A stretch of DNA of 64,000 nucleotides from contig NZ_CP029378.1 of assembly GCF_003268675.1 (NCBI RefSeq), positions 2,356,001-2,420,000 of the forward strand, in the 5' to 3' direction. Under the pieces are notes generated by a model. It made no database searches. It was not told where the DNA came from and saw only the letters and a program-made list of their open reading frames with translations. This document shows positions 27,851 through 35,752 of the stretch, piece by piece (the stretch's first letter is position 1; each line of letters begins with the position of its first letter). Origin of the DNA: Streptomyces bacillaris. GTDB taxonomy: Bacteria; Actinomycetota; Actinomycetes; Streptomycetales; Streptomycetaceae. A program made the position numbers and the translations under genes.

Positions 27851-27890
27851 CGCGATATATCGTGTTGTTCACGAGACGCGATATGTTGCG
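27851..27890 (+). promoter_or_regulatory. Probable PadR operator upstream of the DUF4097-padR operon
   Basis: A perfect palindrome CGATATATCG (27853-27862) is followed by a second copy of the half-site CGCGATAT (27851-27858 and 27877-27884, 26 bp apart). The AT-rich palindromes lie 30-70 nt upstream of the first gene. Autoregulation by the PadR protein of the operon is the likely meaning. Confidence 0.6.
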
Positions 27891-27918
27891 TCGTGATCCT
27901 CTCCGGGAGGTCCCATCC

Positions 27919-28788
27919 ATGGCTGTGTCGAAGCGGACCGTCGCCGAGCCGCAGAAGCTCGCCTTCGACGACCCGGTGACCGCCCTTCAGGTACGCGTCG
28001 TCGGCGGCACGGTCAACGTGGTCGGGACCGACGAGCCGGGCGCCCGGCTGGAGGTCTCCGCCGTCGAGGGCCCGCCGCTCCTGGTGACGTACGAGAACGG
28101 CCGACTGACCGTGGCGTACGAGGACCTCCCCTGGCAGGACCTCCTGCGCTGGCTCGACCCCGGCGGGCGCCGCCGCAGCGCGGTCGTCTCGCTCACCGTG
28201 CCCGCCGCCGCCTCGGTGGAGGTCGGCGTGGTCGGGGCGGGGGCCGTCGTCTCCGGGATCGAGGGGCGCACCGACGTACGGGGCGTCACCGGGGACATCA
28301 CCCTGGTCGGGCTGAGCGGGGCGGTCCGCGGGGACTCCGTGTCGGGCAGCCTGGAGGCCCAGGGCGTCACCGGGGACCTGCGCTTCCACTCGGTGGCCGG
28401 GGACCTGACGGTGGTGGACGGGGCGGGCACCTCGGTCCGGGCCGAGTCGATCAGCGGGGACATGGTGCTGGACGTCGAGCCTTCGGCCGCCGCCTCGGAC
28501 CGGCCCACCGACATCCGGCTCACCACGGTCTCCGGCGAGATCGCGATCCGGCTGCCGCACCCGGCGGACGCCCGCGTCGAGGCGAACACCGCGAGCGGGG
28601 CCGTCTCCAACGCCTTCGAGGACCTGCGGGTCGGCGGGCAGTGGGGCGCGAAGAAGATCACCGGCACGCTGGGCGCCGGGACCGGGACCCTGAAGGCGAC
28701 GACCGTCTCCGGTTCGATCGCCCTGCTGCGCAGGCCCCCGGCCGAGGAGGCCGCCCACGGTGCCGAGCCGACCGGAAAGGTTCTCTGA
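27919..28788 (+). CDS. DUF4097-family beta-helix (adhesin-like) protein
   Basis: A 289-residue protein of the DUF4097 type. It consists of repeating short beta-strand units such as VRGVTGDITLVGLSGAVRGDSVSGSLEAQ (read in sections) with recurring V-x-G-D/S turns, which should form a right-handed beta-solenoid. It has no signal peptide or membrane segment, so it is likely cytoplasmic. Function is unknown; in many Gram-positive bacteria such genes sit beside envelope-stress or PadR regulators. GGGAGG precedes the ATG, and the padR gene starts one base after its stop. Confidence 0.82.
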   Translation: MAVSKRTVAEPQKLAFDDPVTALQVRVVGGTVNVVGTDEPGARLEVSAVEGPPLLVTYENGRLTVAYEDLPWQDLLRWLDPGGRRRSAVVSLTVPAAASVEVGVVGAGAVVSGIEGRTDVRGVTGDITLVGLSGAVRGDSVSGSLEAQGVTGDLRFHSVAGDLTVVDGAGTSVRAESISGDMVLDVEPSAAASDRPTDIRLTTVSGEIAIRLPHPADARVEANTASGAVSNAFEDLRVGGQWGAKKITGTLGAGTGTLKATTVSGSIALLRRPPAEEAAHGAEPTGKVL

Positions 28789-28789
28789 C

Positions 28790-29833
28790 ATGGCCCCCGT
28801 ATTCGCGCACGGCCGACTGCGCCTGTATCTGCTCAAGCTCCTGGACGAGGCCCCGCGCCACGGCTACGAGGTGATCCGGCTGCTGGAGGAGCGCTTCCAG
28901 GGCCTGTACGCCCCCTCCGCCGGTACGGTCTACCCCCGGCTGGCCAAGCTGGAGGCCGAGGGCCTGGTCACCCACGCCACCGAGGGCGGCCGCAAGGTCT
29001 ACTCGATCACCGACGCCGGACGCGAGGAGCTGGCGGGCCGCAGCGGTGAACTGGCCGATCTGGAGCTGGAGATCCGCGACTCCCTCGCCGAACTGGCCGC
29101 CGAGATCCGCGACGACGTGCGCGGGGCCGCGGGCCGGCTCCGCAGCGACATGCGGGCGGCCGCCTCCGAGTCCCGTACGGACCGGGACAAGCAGTCCTCC
29201 CCCTTCGGGGACCTGGGCGACTTCGGGGACTTCGGCAACCTGGGCGACCTCGCGGACAGCAAGGCGTGGCGCGCGGCCAAGGAGGAGGTGCGCCGGGCCA
29301 AGGAGGAGTGGCAGGAGCAGGCGCGCCGGGCGAAGGACGAGTCCCGCCGGGCCCGCGAGGAGGCCCAGCAGGCCCGCCGCCAGGCCAAGGAGGCCCAGGA
29401 CCGGGCGCGTGAGCAGATGCGGGACGCCGCCCGTCAGGTGCAGGAGCACTTCGCCCGGGGCGACTGGCCCTCCGGCGTACGGGAGGGCCTGGCCGAGATC
29501 ACCGGCCAGCTCGGCGGCTTCGCCCGCTCGGGCGGCTGGTCCACGTTCGGCAGGCCCTGGTCCGCCGACGCGGAGGTGGCCGACGAGACCGGAGCACCCG
29601 AGACCGTCCACGCCTCCGACTGGGCCGAGGACGTCCCGGCCACGGACGACCCGGCCCGCGACCTGGACCGCCTGCTGGACCGGTTCCGCGACACGGTCCG
29701 GGACGCGGCCCGCGACCACGGCGTGACGGACGCCCAGCTGACCGAGGCCCGCCACCACCTGGGCGCGGCGGCGACCCGCATCGAGGCGCTGCTGGCCCCG
29801 CCGGAGACGGACGGGAAGAAGAAGGACGGCTGA
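28790..29833 (+). CDS. PadR-family transcriptional regulator with long coiled-coil tail
   Basis: A 347-residue protein. The PadR winged helix is N-terminal (FAHGRLRLYLLKLLDEAPRHGYEVIRLLEERF, then SAGTVYPRLAKLEAEGLV and a GGRKVYSITDAG wing, residues 4-80). Most PadR proteins are 110-180 residues; here a long region at about 85-230 is rich in Arg/Glu/Ala with heptad character (EEVRRAKEEWQEQARRAKDESRRAREE in sections), predicted to be an extended coiled coil, followed by an acidic C-terminus. It probably represses its own operon through the CGATATATCG palindrome. Its ligand is unknown. Confidence 0.9.
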   Translation: MAPVFAHGRLRLYLLKLLDEAPRHGYEVIRLLEERFQGLYAPSAGTVYPRLAKLEAEGLVTHATEGGRKVYSITDAGREELAGRSGELADLELEIRDSLAELAAEIRDDVRGAAGRLRSDMRAAASESRTDRDKQSSPFGDLGDFGDFGNLGDLADSKAWRAAKEEVRRAKEEWQEQARRAKDESRRAREEAQQARRQAKEAQDRAREQMRDAARQVQEHFARGDWPSGVREGLAEITGQLGGFARSGGWSTFGRPWSADAEVADETGAPETVHASDWAEDVPATDDPARDLDRLLDRFRDTVRDAARDHGVTDAQLTEARHHLGAAATRIEALLAPPETDGKKKDG

Positions 29834-29844
29834 GGACACGACTG

Positions 29845-29877
29845 GGGGCGGGGCCTGTTCCGTACGGGCCCCGCCCC
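29845..29877 (+). terminator. Rho-independent terminator after padR
   Basis: GGGGCGGGGCC (29845-29855) pairs perfectly with GGCCCCGCCCC (29867-29877), followed by TTTCG. Confidence 0.8.
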
Positions 29878-29924
29878 TTTCGCGTTTCGCGCGCCGGTAC
29901 CGCCGGGGCGCCCGCCCCGCCCCC

Positions 29925-30503
29925 TCACCCCGCCTTCGCGTGCCCCCGCCCGTCGGCCTCCGGCCCGTACAGCGCGCGGTGGACGGTGGCGTAGGTCGCT
30001 CCGTGCTCCGCGAGGACGTCGGCGGTGGTGCCGGGGGTGGCGGTGAGGGCGAGCAGGAGGTGTTCCTCGCCGATGGAGCGGTCGCCGCGGCCCAGGGCGA
30101 TGCGGAGCGACTTCTCCAGGATGGCCCTGGCCCCCGGGGCGAAGGGGCGGTGCCCCGACCACCACCGGCGGCCGGTGCGGCCGGCGGCGAGGGCGCCCTC
30201 GCCGTGGGCCCCTTCGACGCGGGAGACGACCGCCCCGATGTCGATGCCGATCTCCGCGAGGGCCTCGGTGTCGGCCCGGGTGAGCCCGCCCCGGCGGCGG
30301 GCCTCGGTGAAGGCGGCCTCCAGCGAGGCGCGGCGGCGGGGCAGGCCGAGGGAGGCGAGGGCGAAGGAGGCCCGGCTGCCGTCCTGTTCCAGCAGCGCGA
30401 GCAGGAGGTGTTCCTCGGTGACCGACGCGGCCCCGGCGCGCTCCGCCTGCGCCACGGCCCCCTTGACGGTCGCGCGGGCCCCTCGGGTGAACCGTTCGAA
30501 CAT
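29925..30503 (-). CDS. Clp N-terminal (double Clp-N repeat) domain protein
   Basis: A 192-residue protein made of two Clp R (Clp-N) repeats: FTRGARATVKGAVAQAERAGAASVTEEHLLLALLEQ at the start and FAPGARAILEKSLRIALGRGDRSIGEEHLLLALTA in the second half (read in sections). It has no AAA+ ATPase module, so it is not a Clp chaperone; it may bind substrates or block or adapt a Clp machine. The ATG overlaps the stop of the small HTH gene (TGATG), so the two are translationally coupled. Confidence 0.88.
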   Translation of the reverse strand: MFERFTRGARATVKGAVAQAERAGAASVTEEHLLLALLEQDGSRASFALASLGLPRRRASLEAAFTEARRRGGLTRADTEALAEIGIDIGAVVSRVEGAHGEGALAAGRTGRRWWSGHRPFAPGARAILEKSLRIALGRGDRSIGEEHLLLALTATPGTTADVLAEHGATYATVHRALYGPEADGRGHAKAG

Positions 30504-30712
30504 CAGCGCCTCCCGTACTTCTTGTGCACGGCCTGCCGGCTGACGCCCAGCTCGGCGGCGATCTCCTGCCAGGACCAGCCCTGGACGCGGGCACTGCGCA
30601 CCTGCACGGCTTCGAGCTGCTCCAGCAGCCGCCGCAGCGCGGCCACCGCCCGCAGTCCGACGCGCGGGTCGCGGTCACCGGCGCGGGCGGCCAGATCCGT
30701 TGCTTCGGTCAT
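30503..30712 (-). CDS. Small helix-turn-helix protein
   Basis: A 69-residue protein. Its C-terminal half is a clear helix-turn-helix (QGWSWQEIAAELGVSRQAVH) ending KKYGRR. It is likely a DNA-binding regulator of its own operon. It is coupled to the Clp-N gene through a TGATG overlap, a pairing I recall as common in Streptomyces. Confidence 0.82.
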   Translation of the reverse strand: MTEATDLAARAGDRDPRVGLRAVAALRRLLEQLEAVQVRSARVQGWSWQEIAAELGVSRQAVHKKYGRR

Positions 30713-30743
30713 GGCGTCAATCTACATTGACATCACCCTTCCG

Positions 30744-31283
30744 TCAATCAAAGTTGACAACATCGTCGGCCAGCCGGGCGTGCCGCTCGATGTCGTACCG
30801 GGTGCGGCCGTAGCGCAGCCTGCTCCGCTCGATTCCCTCGGTCGCGAACCCGGCCCGCCGGGCGACCCGGCAGGAGGCGTGGTTGTCGGTACGGTGGCCC
30901 AGCTCCAGCCGGTACAGCCCCTGCTTGCGGAACGCCCAGCGCGCCACCGCCCGTACGCCCGCGGAGGCGACCCCCTGGCCGCGGGCGCTCTCCGTGGTCC
31001 AGTAGGAGACCCAGGCCGTGTCATGGGTCCGGTTGATGTCCTGGAGGGCCACACAGCCGAGCGCCTCGCCCTTCTCCCCCACGACGGCCCAGGAGTAGTC
31101 GGTCCGGGCCCCGCGCTCCCGCGCACGTTCCGCGATCCAGACCAGCGCGCCCGCGAGGTCGAAGACGGGCCGGTCCGTCTGGCGGCCCATCTCGTCCGGC
31201 TCGAAGGCACGGAGGACGGCGGGGGCGTCGGCGGGGAGCCAGGGACGGAGCAGAAACCCTTCAGGGGCGGTCAGTTCATCCAT
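30744..31283 (-). CDS. GNAT-family N-acetyltransferase (RimJ/RimL-like)
   Basis: A 179-residue acetyltransferase. The segments LRPWLPADAPAVLRAF, VGEKGEALGCVALQDI, WVSYWTTESARGQGVASAGVRAV (acetyl-CoA-binding R/Q-x-x-G-x-G/A loop) and LELGHRTDNHASCRVARRAGF are typical of the RimJ/RimL group. Relatives acetylate protein N-termini or small amines; the substrate here is not evident. The ATG at 31283 overlaps the 3' end of the GH5 gene by 8 nt, which suggests coupling. Confidence 0.85.
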   Translation of the reverse strand: MDELTAPEGFLLRPWLPADAPAVLRAFEPDEMGRQTDRPVFDLAGALVWIAERARERGARTDYSWAVVGEKGEALGCVALQDINRTHDTAWVSYWTTESARGQGVASAGVRAVARWAFRKQGLYRLELGHRTDNHASCRVARRAGFATEGIERSRLRYGRTRYDIERHARLADDVVNFD

Positions 31284-32718
31284 GCGGTCCAGCCTCCCGC
31301 ACGGTGACCACCACCTCCGATCCGGGCCACGCCAGGACGGCCACCCGGCCGCCGTACGGTGCCCTGCCGACGACATGGGCGGCCCGCCCGGTGACGGAGA
31401 CCCGCCAGCCCTTGGCGGAGGGCGGCAGCGACAGTTCCGTGACGCCGGGGCGGGCGGCCGCCCGGTAGGCGAGGCGGTAGGAGCGGCCGTCCGCGTCGTA
31501 CGCGTCGGAGCGGACCGTGCCCGCGACGGCGGGGGCGTACGGGGTCGCCGTCCGCTCCTTGTTCGTACGGAAGCGGCCCCGCTCGTCCACCGCGCAGTAG
31601 CCGCCGCCGTAGCACCAGACGTACCCGGCCCAGCCGGAGCTGTAGCGGTTCAGGGAGGCGACGGCCTCGCGGTAGAAACGGCCCATGTTCGGGAGGGAGT
31701 TGTTGAGCGGGCCCCACTCCCCCACGACCACGGGCATCCCGTACCGGGCCGGATAGGCGGTGACGGCGGCCTCGTACGCCTCGATCCACCCCGCGTCCGG
31801 GTCGTAGTCGGCGCCCGCCTCCATGGCGGTGTTGTAGAAGTGCGGGGCGTACACGGTCCGGCTGTCATGGATCCGGCCGAGGCCGGTGGGCACGCCCTCC
31901 CCGACGATCGGGGTCGGCTCGACGAAGAGCCAGGTGGAGCGGTCCTTGGCGCGGACGGCACGGGCGAGCCGGTTGTACATCGGGGTGAGGTGCTGGGCCT
32001 CGATGCGGCGGGCGGCGGTCGCCAGGTCCTCGCCCTCGCGCAGCTCCCCCATCGGCTCGTTGATCAGGTCGTAGCCGATGACGGCCGGGTGGCCGCGGAA
32101 GCGTTCCGCCAGGACCTGCCACATGGCGGCCTGGGCGCGTTGCAGGTCGGGATCCTCGTAGAGGTGGGTGAAGGCCCGCTGGACGGCGGGCTGGAAGTAC
32201 TCGGAGAACCAGTCGTCGGGGTTGGGGGTGAACGGCAGCCCGTCGGTCCTGGTGGCCCACTCCGGGATGCCCCGGTGGCCGAACGCGGGCCCGAAGACGT
32301 CCTGGTGGGCGTCGATGAGGACGTGGATGCGGTGCTGGTGGGCCCAGCCCAGGATGCGTTCGATCTTCCGGAGGTAGCGCTCGCTGTACTGCCCGCGCCG
32401 GGGCTCCAGGTCGTCCCAGAAGACCAGCAGCCGGGCGAAGTTGAACCCGTTGGCGCGCAGGTCGCGGAAGTGGCGCTCGGTGATGGCGCCGAGCGCGGCC
32501 TCGCCCCGGTTCGCCTTGTCCTCGACGTTCCAGCCGCGCAGGGTGAGGGTGCGGCCCCGGCTGTCGGTGAGGGGCGGGATGGCGCGTTCGTACGTCGACG
32601 GGCCGGCGGCCCGGGTGGATACGGGGTGCGCCGAGGCGGCGGGAGCGAGGGCCCCCGCCGCCAGGACGGACGCGACGACAAGTGCTATGAGTACTCTGCC
32701 CATACGCATGGGCGGCAT
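31276..32718 (-). CDS. Secreted glycoside hydrolase family 5 (endoglycoceramidase-like)
   Basis: A 480-residue exported enzyme. A signal peptide (VLIALVVASVLAAGALAPAASA) ends near residue 30. The GH5 barrel shows LRGWNVEDKAN, FNFARLLVFWDDLEP, VLIDAHQDVFG, YDLINEPMGE (Glu as acid/base) and MPVVVGEWGPL (Glu as nucleophile). This pattern, with the AHQD motif and the GWN segment, is closest to endoglycoceramidases and related GH5 enzymes that cut glycolipid or beta-glucoside linkages. A C-terminal beta-sandwich (about 385-480) follows. Other ATG codons lie 9 and 15 nt inside; 32718 was kept for lack of a decisive RBS. Confidence 0.87.
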   Translation of the reverse strand: MPPMRMGRVLIALVVASVLAAGALAPAASAHPVSTRAAGPSTYERAIPPLTDSRGRTLTLRGWNVEDKANRGEAALGAITERHFRDLRANGFNFARLLVFWDDLEPRRGQYSERYLRKIERILGWAHQHRIHVLIDAHQDVFGPAFGHRGIPEWATRTDGLPFTPNPDDWFSEYFQPAVQRAFTHLYEDPDLQRAQAAMWQVLAERFRGHPAVIGYDLINEPMGELREGEDLATAARRIEAQHLTPMYNRLARAVRAKDRSTWLFVEPTPIVGEGVPTGLGRIHDSRTVYAPHFYNTAMEAGADYDPDAGWIEAYEAAVTAYPARYGMPVVVGEWGPLNNSLPNMGRFYREAVASLNRYSSGWAGYVWCYGGGYCAVDERGRFRTNKERTATPYAPAVAGTVRSDAYDADGRSYRLAYRAAARPGVTELSLPPSAKGWRVSVTGRAAHVVGRAPYGGRVAVLAWPGSEVVVTVREAGPHG

Positions 32719-32773
32719 CCCATCAGCAAAGCTGACACTTGTTCAAGTATGGTGCGGCGGTGAATTCCGGGGG

Positions 32774-33742
32774 CTACTCCGTCGGCCGGAGCACGATCTT
32801 CCCGAACTGCTCGCCGTCGGCCAGCCGCTGGAACCCCTCACGGGCCCGGTCCAGCGGCAGCACCTCGTCGATGACCGGCGGCACGCCGGTGGTGGCGCAG
32901 AACGCGAGCAGGTCCTCCAGTTCGTCCTTGGTCCCCATGGTGGAGCCGACGACCTTCAGCTCCAGGAAGAAGATCCGGGTCAGCTCGGCGTGCGAGGGGC
33001 GGTCGCCGCTGGTGGCCCCGGAGATGACGAGGGTGCCGCCGGGGCGGAGCGACTTCACGGAGTGCGACCAGGTGGCGGCCCCGACGGTCTCGATGACGGC
33101 GTCCACCCGCTGCGGGAGCCGCGCCCCGGGCTCGTACGCCTCCAGGGCGCCCAGCTCCACCGCCCGCTTGCGCCGGGTCTCGTCGCGGCTGGTGGCGAAG
33201 ACCCGGAGCCCGGCGGCCTTCCCGAGCACGATCGCGGCGGTCGCGACCCCGCCGCCCGCACCCTGGACGAGCACGGAGTCCCCGGGCCGGACACCGGCGT
33301 TGGTGAAGAGCATCCGGTACGCGGTGAGCCAGGCGGTCGGCAGACAGGCGGCCTCCTCGAAGGAGAGCCCGGCCGGCTTGGGCAGCACGTTCCAGGTGGG
33401 GACGGAGACCTGCTCGGCGAAGGTGCCCTGATAGCGCTCGGTGAGGATGGAGCGCGGCTCCTTCGGCCCGACACCGTGGCCCGACTGGCCGATGACGGAG
33501 TGCAGGACGACCTCGTTGCCGTCCTCGTCGACGCCCGCGGCGTCACAGCCGAGGATCATCGGCAGCCGGTCCTGCGAGAGCCCCACGCCCCGCAGCGACC
33601 AGAGGTCGTGGTGGTTGAGGGAGGCGGCCCGGACGGTGACGGTGCTCCACCCGGCACGCTTTTCCGGAGCCGGGCGTTCACCCAGCTCAAGTCCGTCGAG
33701 GGGCTGGTCGGGGTCGATACGGGCTGCGTAGGCGGCGAACAT
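32774..33742 (-). CDS. Zinc-independent medium-chain dehydrogenase / quinone oxidoreductase
   Basis: A 322-residue MDR-superfamily protein. The N-terminal GroES-like part (VTVRAASLNHHDLWSLRG, MILGCDAAGV) precedes a Rossmann domain with the NAD(P)H motif VLVQGAGGGVATAAIVLG near 155 and SRDETRRKRAVELGA, whose basic residues favour NADPH. The catalytic zinc ligands of alcohol dehydrogenases are absent, so a quinone or enone reductase is more likely. It is a monocistronic leftward gene. Confidence 0.86.
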   Translation of the reverse strand: MFAAYAARIDPDQPLDGLELGERPAPEKRAGWSTVTVRAASLNHHDLWSLRGVGLSQDRLPMILGCDAAGVDEDGNEVVLHSVIGQSGHGVGPKEPRSILTERYQGTFAEQVSVPTWNVLPKPAGLSFEEAACLPTAWLTAYRMLFTNAGVRPGDSVLVQGAGGGVATAAIVLGKAAGLRVFATSRDETRRKRAVELGALEAYEPGARLPQRVDAVIETVGAATWSHSVKSLRPGGTLVISGATSGDRPSHAELTRIFFLELKVVGSTMGTKDELEDLLAFCATTGVPPVIDEVLPLDRAREGFQRLADGEQFGKIVLRPTE

Positions 33743-33857
33743 GGCTAGACGATAGGCGGGGCGGGGCGACGGCGTAACCGCATCCGCGTGTGACGCACAC
33801 CAAGCTGCCCGCTCGATCCCCCGGTGGACCTCTTCCGGCGTCTCCGACGGGCGAACT

Positions 33858-33905
33858 CAAGCCCCTCCGGCGATTGAGGAGCGGGGTCCGGGGCAGCGCC
33901 CCGGA
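33858..33905. repeat. Streptomyces-type dispersed intergenic repeat
   Basis: The stretch contains CAAGCCCCTCCGGCGATTGA followed by GAGCGGGGTCCGGGGCAGC and GCCCCGGA. I recall this block as recurring in intergenic regions of many Streptomyces genomes; its GGGGC-AGC-GCCCC core can form a hairpin. It sits between the malic enzyme terminator and the oxidoreductase start. Confidence 0.5.
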
Positions 33906-33913
33906 ACGCGGAG

Positions 33914-33943
33914 GGGCGGGGCCTGTACCGACAGGCCCCGCCC
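33914..33943 (-). terminator. Terminator hairpin after malic enzyme
   Basis: GGGCGGGGCCTGT (33914-33926) pairs perfectly with ACAGGCCCCGCCC (33931-33943) around a 4-nt loop, 25 nt beyond the malic enzyme stop. Confidence 0.75.
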
Positions 33944-33967
33944 ACCATCACCCGCACACGCGCAACG

Positions 33968-35215
33968 TCAGCGCCGGGCCACACCCTCGGCCCGCGCCGC
34001 CGCGGCCACGGCGGCCGTCACCGCAGGCGCGACCCGCTCGTCGAACGGCGAGGGAATGACATAGTCGGCGGCCAGCTCATCGCCCACGACATCCGCCAGC
34101 GCGTTCGCCGCGGCGATCTTCATGCCCTCCGTGATCCGGGAGGCCCGGACCTGGAGCGCACCGGCGAAGATGCCGGGGAACGCCAGCACGTTGTTGATCT
34201 GGTTCGGGAAGTCCGAGCGCCCGGTCGCCACCACGGCCGCGTACTTGTGCGCGATCTCGGGGTGGACCTCCGGGTTCGGGTTGGCCATGGCGAAGACGTA
34301 CGCGCCGGGCGCCATCGACGCCACCGCCGCCTCCGGCACCGTACCGCCGGAGACACCGATGAAGACGTCCGCCCCGGCGAGCGCCTGCTCCAGCGAGCCG
34401 GAGATCCCGGCCCGGTTGGTCAGCTCGGCCAGCTCGCGCTTGACGTCGGTCAGGTCGTCCCGGTCCCGGCTCACGATGCCCTTGCGGTCGGCCACGGCGA
34501 CGTCACCGATGCCCGCCTCCAGCAGGAACTTGGCGATGGCCACGCCCGCCGCGCCCGCGCCGGAGATCACACCGCGCAGATCGCCGAGCGTGCGCCCGGA
34601 GAGCTTGGCCGCGTTGCGCAGGGCGGCGAGGGTGACGACGGCCGTGCCGTGCTGGTCGTCGTGGAAGACCGGGATGTCCAGCCGCTCCTGGAGCTTGCGC
34701 TCGATCTCGAAGCACCGGGGCGCCGAGATGTCCTCCAGGTTGACCCCGCCGAAGGAGGGGGCGAGCCGGACGACGGTGTCGACGATCTCGTCGGCGTCGG
34801 TGGTCGCGAGCGCGATCGGCACCGCGTCCACGCCGCCGAACTGCTTGAAGAGGATGGCCTTGCCCTCCATCACGGGGAGGGACGCCTCGGGCCCGATGTC
34901 CCCGAGGCCGAGCACGGCGGTGCCGTCCGTCACGACGGCCACGACCTGGGACTTCCAGGTGTAGTCGTGGACGAGCTCGGGGTTGTCCGCGATGGCGCTG
35001 CAGACCTTGGCCACGCCGGGCGTGTAGGCCAGGGAAAGGTCGTCCTTGTCCCGGATCGGGACGGTGGACCGCACGGCCATCTTCCCTCCCCGGTGGAGGG
35101 CGAAGGCCGGATCGAAGGGCTCGTCGGCCCCGGTCTCCGTATCCGCGGCGCTCACGCGCCGGATGTCACTGTCGGTGGTGCTGTCGCTGCGAGGATTGAC
35201 GATCTCCGCTGCCAT
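33968..35215 (-). CDS. NAD(P)-dependent malic enzyme
   Basis: A 415-residue malic enzyme of the short bacterial type. An N-terminal extension of about 35 residues precedes FALHRGGKMAVRSTVPIRDKDDLSLAYTPGVAKVC (catalytic Tyr and Lys region, read in sections). Further motifs are GLGDIGPEASLPVMEGKA, ISAPRCFEIERKL, FHDDQHGTA (metal site), the Rossmann loop VISGAGAAGVAIAKFL near 210 and FAMANPNPEV. It converts malate to pyruvate and CO2 and supplies NAD(P)H. Cofactor preference cannot be decided by eye. Confidence 0.95.
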   Translation of the reverse strand: MAAEIVNPRSDSTTDSDIRRVSAADTETGADEPFDPAFALHRGGKMAVRSTVPIRDKDDLSLAYTPGVAKVCSAIADNPELVHDYTWKSQVVAVVTDGTAVLGLGDIGPEASLPVMEGKAILFKQFGGVDAVPIALATTDADEIVDTVVRLAPSFGGVNLEDISAPRCFEIERKLQERLDIPVFHDDQHGTAVVTLAALRNAAKLSGRTLGDLRGVISGAGAAGVAIAKFLLEAGIGDVAVADRKGIVSRDRDDLTDVKRELAELTNRAGISGSLEQALAGADVFIGVSGGTVPEAAVASMAPGAYVFAMANPNPEVHPEIAHKYAAVVATGRSDFPNQINNVLAFPGIFAGALQVRASRITEGMKIAAANALADVVGDELAADYVIPSPFDERVAPAVTAAVAAAARAEGVARR

Positions 35216-35752
35216 GGTGTTGACCCCTTAAGTCTTCATCGTTTGAGGGTGGCCACTCCTGGTTGAGGAGGGGTGGGCGGGCACCGCGTACGCGCCCTGC
35301 GCCGGGCGGTTGGCCCGCCCCGGCAGGGAGAGGTACGTACGCGCGGGCGCGCCGCACACGCGCCCTGAGCCCCGGATGAGGGGTGTAAACGTCTTTCTTA
35401 CCGGACCAACCCTGTTACGCACGAGTCCATTCCGATGCGGTGACGTGACTCATAGTCGAATATCTGGACAAGTCGGCAAACCGGCACAAATGCCGCCCGA
35501 AGGGTGAGGTGTGCCGAAGATTATTCGGCATCGGGGACGGTTCACCACAGAAGGTCCGGTCCAGACCTATCGGTCACGCGAGTTCGGGTGTTGCCCGTTA
35601 TCCGATTTTGACATGACTGGGCCCCTGAACAGGCCTGTCCGAATGGCAGGATGCCGTCATCAAACGAGGTGCCGACACTCGAAGGTGCGTGCCAAGCCTC
35701 CCGAAAGCCCCCCACTATCTCTTTCATCCCTCACCTGCCGGAGGATCCCGAC
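35216..35752. other. 537-bp intergenic region between malic enzyme and the amino-acid transporter
   Basis: It holds the divergent promoters of the leftward malic enzyme gene and the rightward ABC operon. The part at 35380-35650 is noticeably less GC-rich than the coding sequence around it, including GTGTAAACGTC and TTGACATGACTGG (35605 region), the latter resembling a -35 box without a clear -10. I see no gene, terminator or riboswitch in it. Confidence 0.5.

Noticed and set aside
35605..35650. Sigma-70-type promoter beginning TTGACA before the amino-acid ABC operon
   Set aside because: No acceptable -10 hexamer lies 16-19 nt downstream, so only a vague promoter region is reported.
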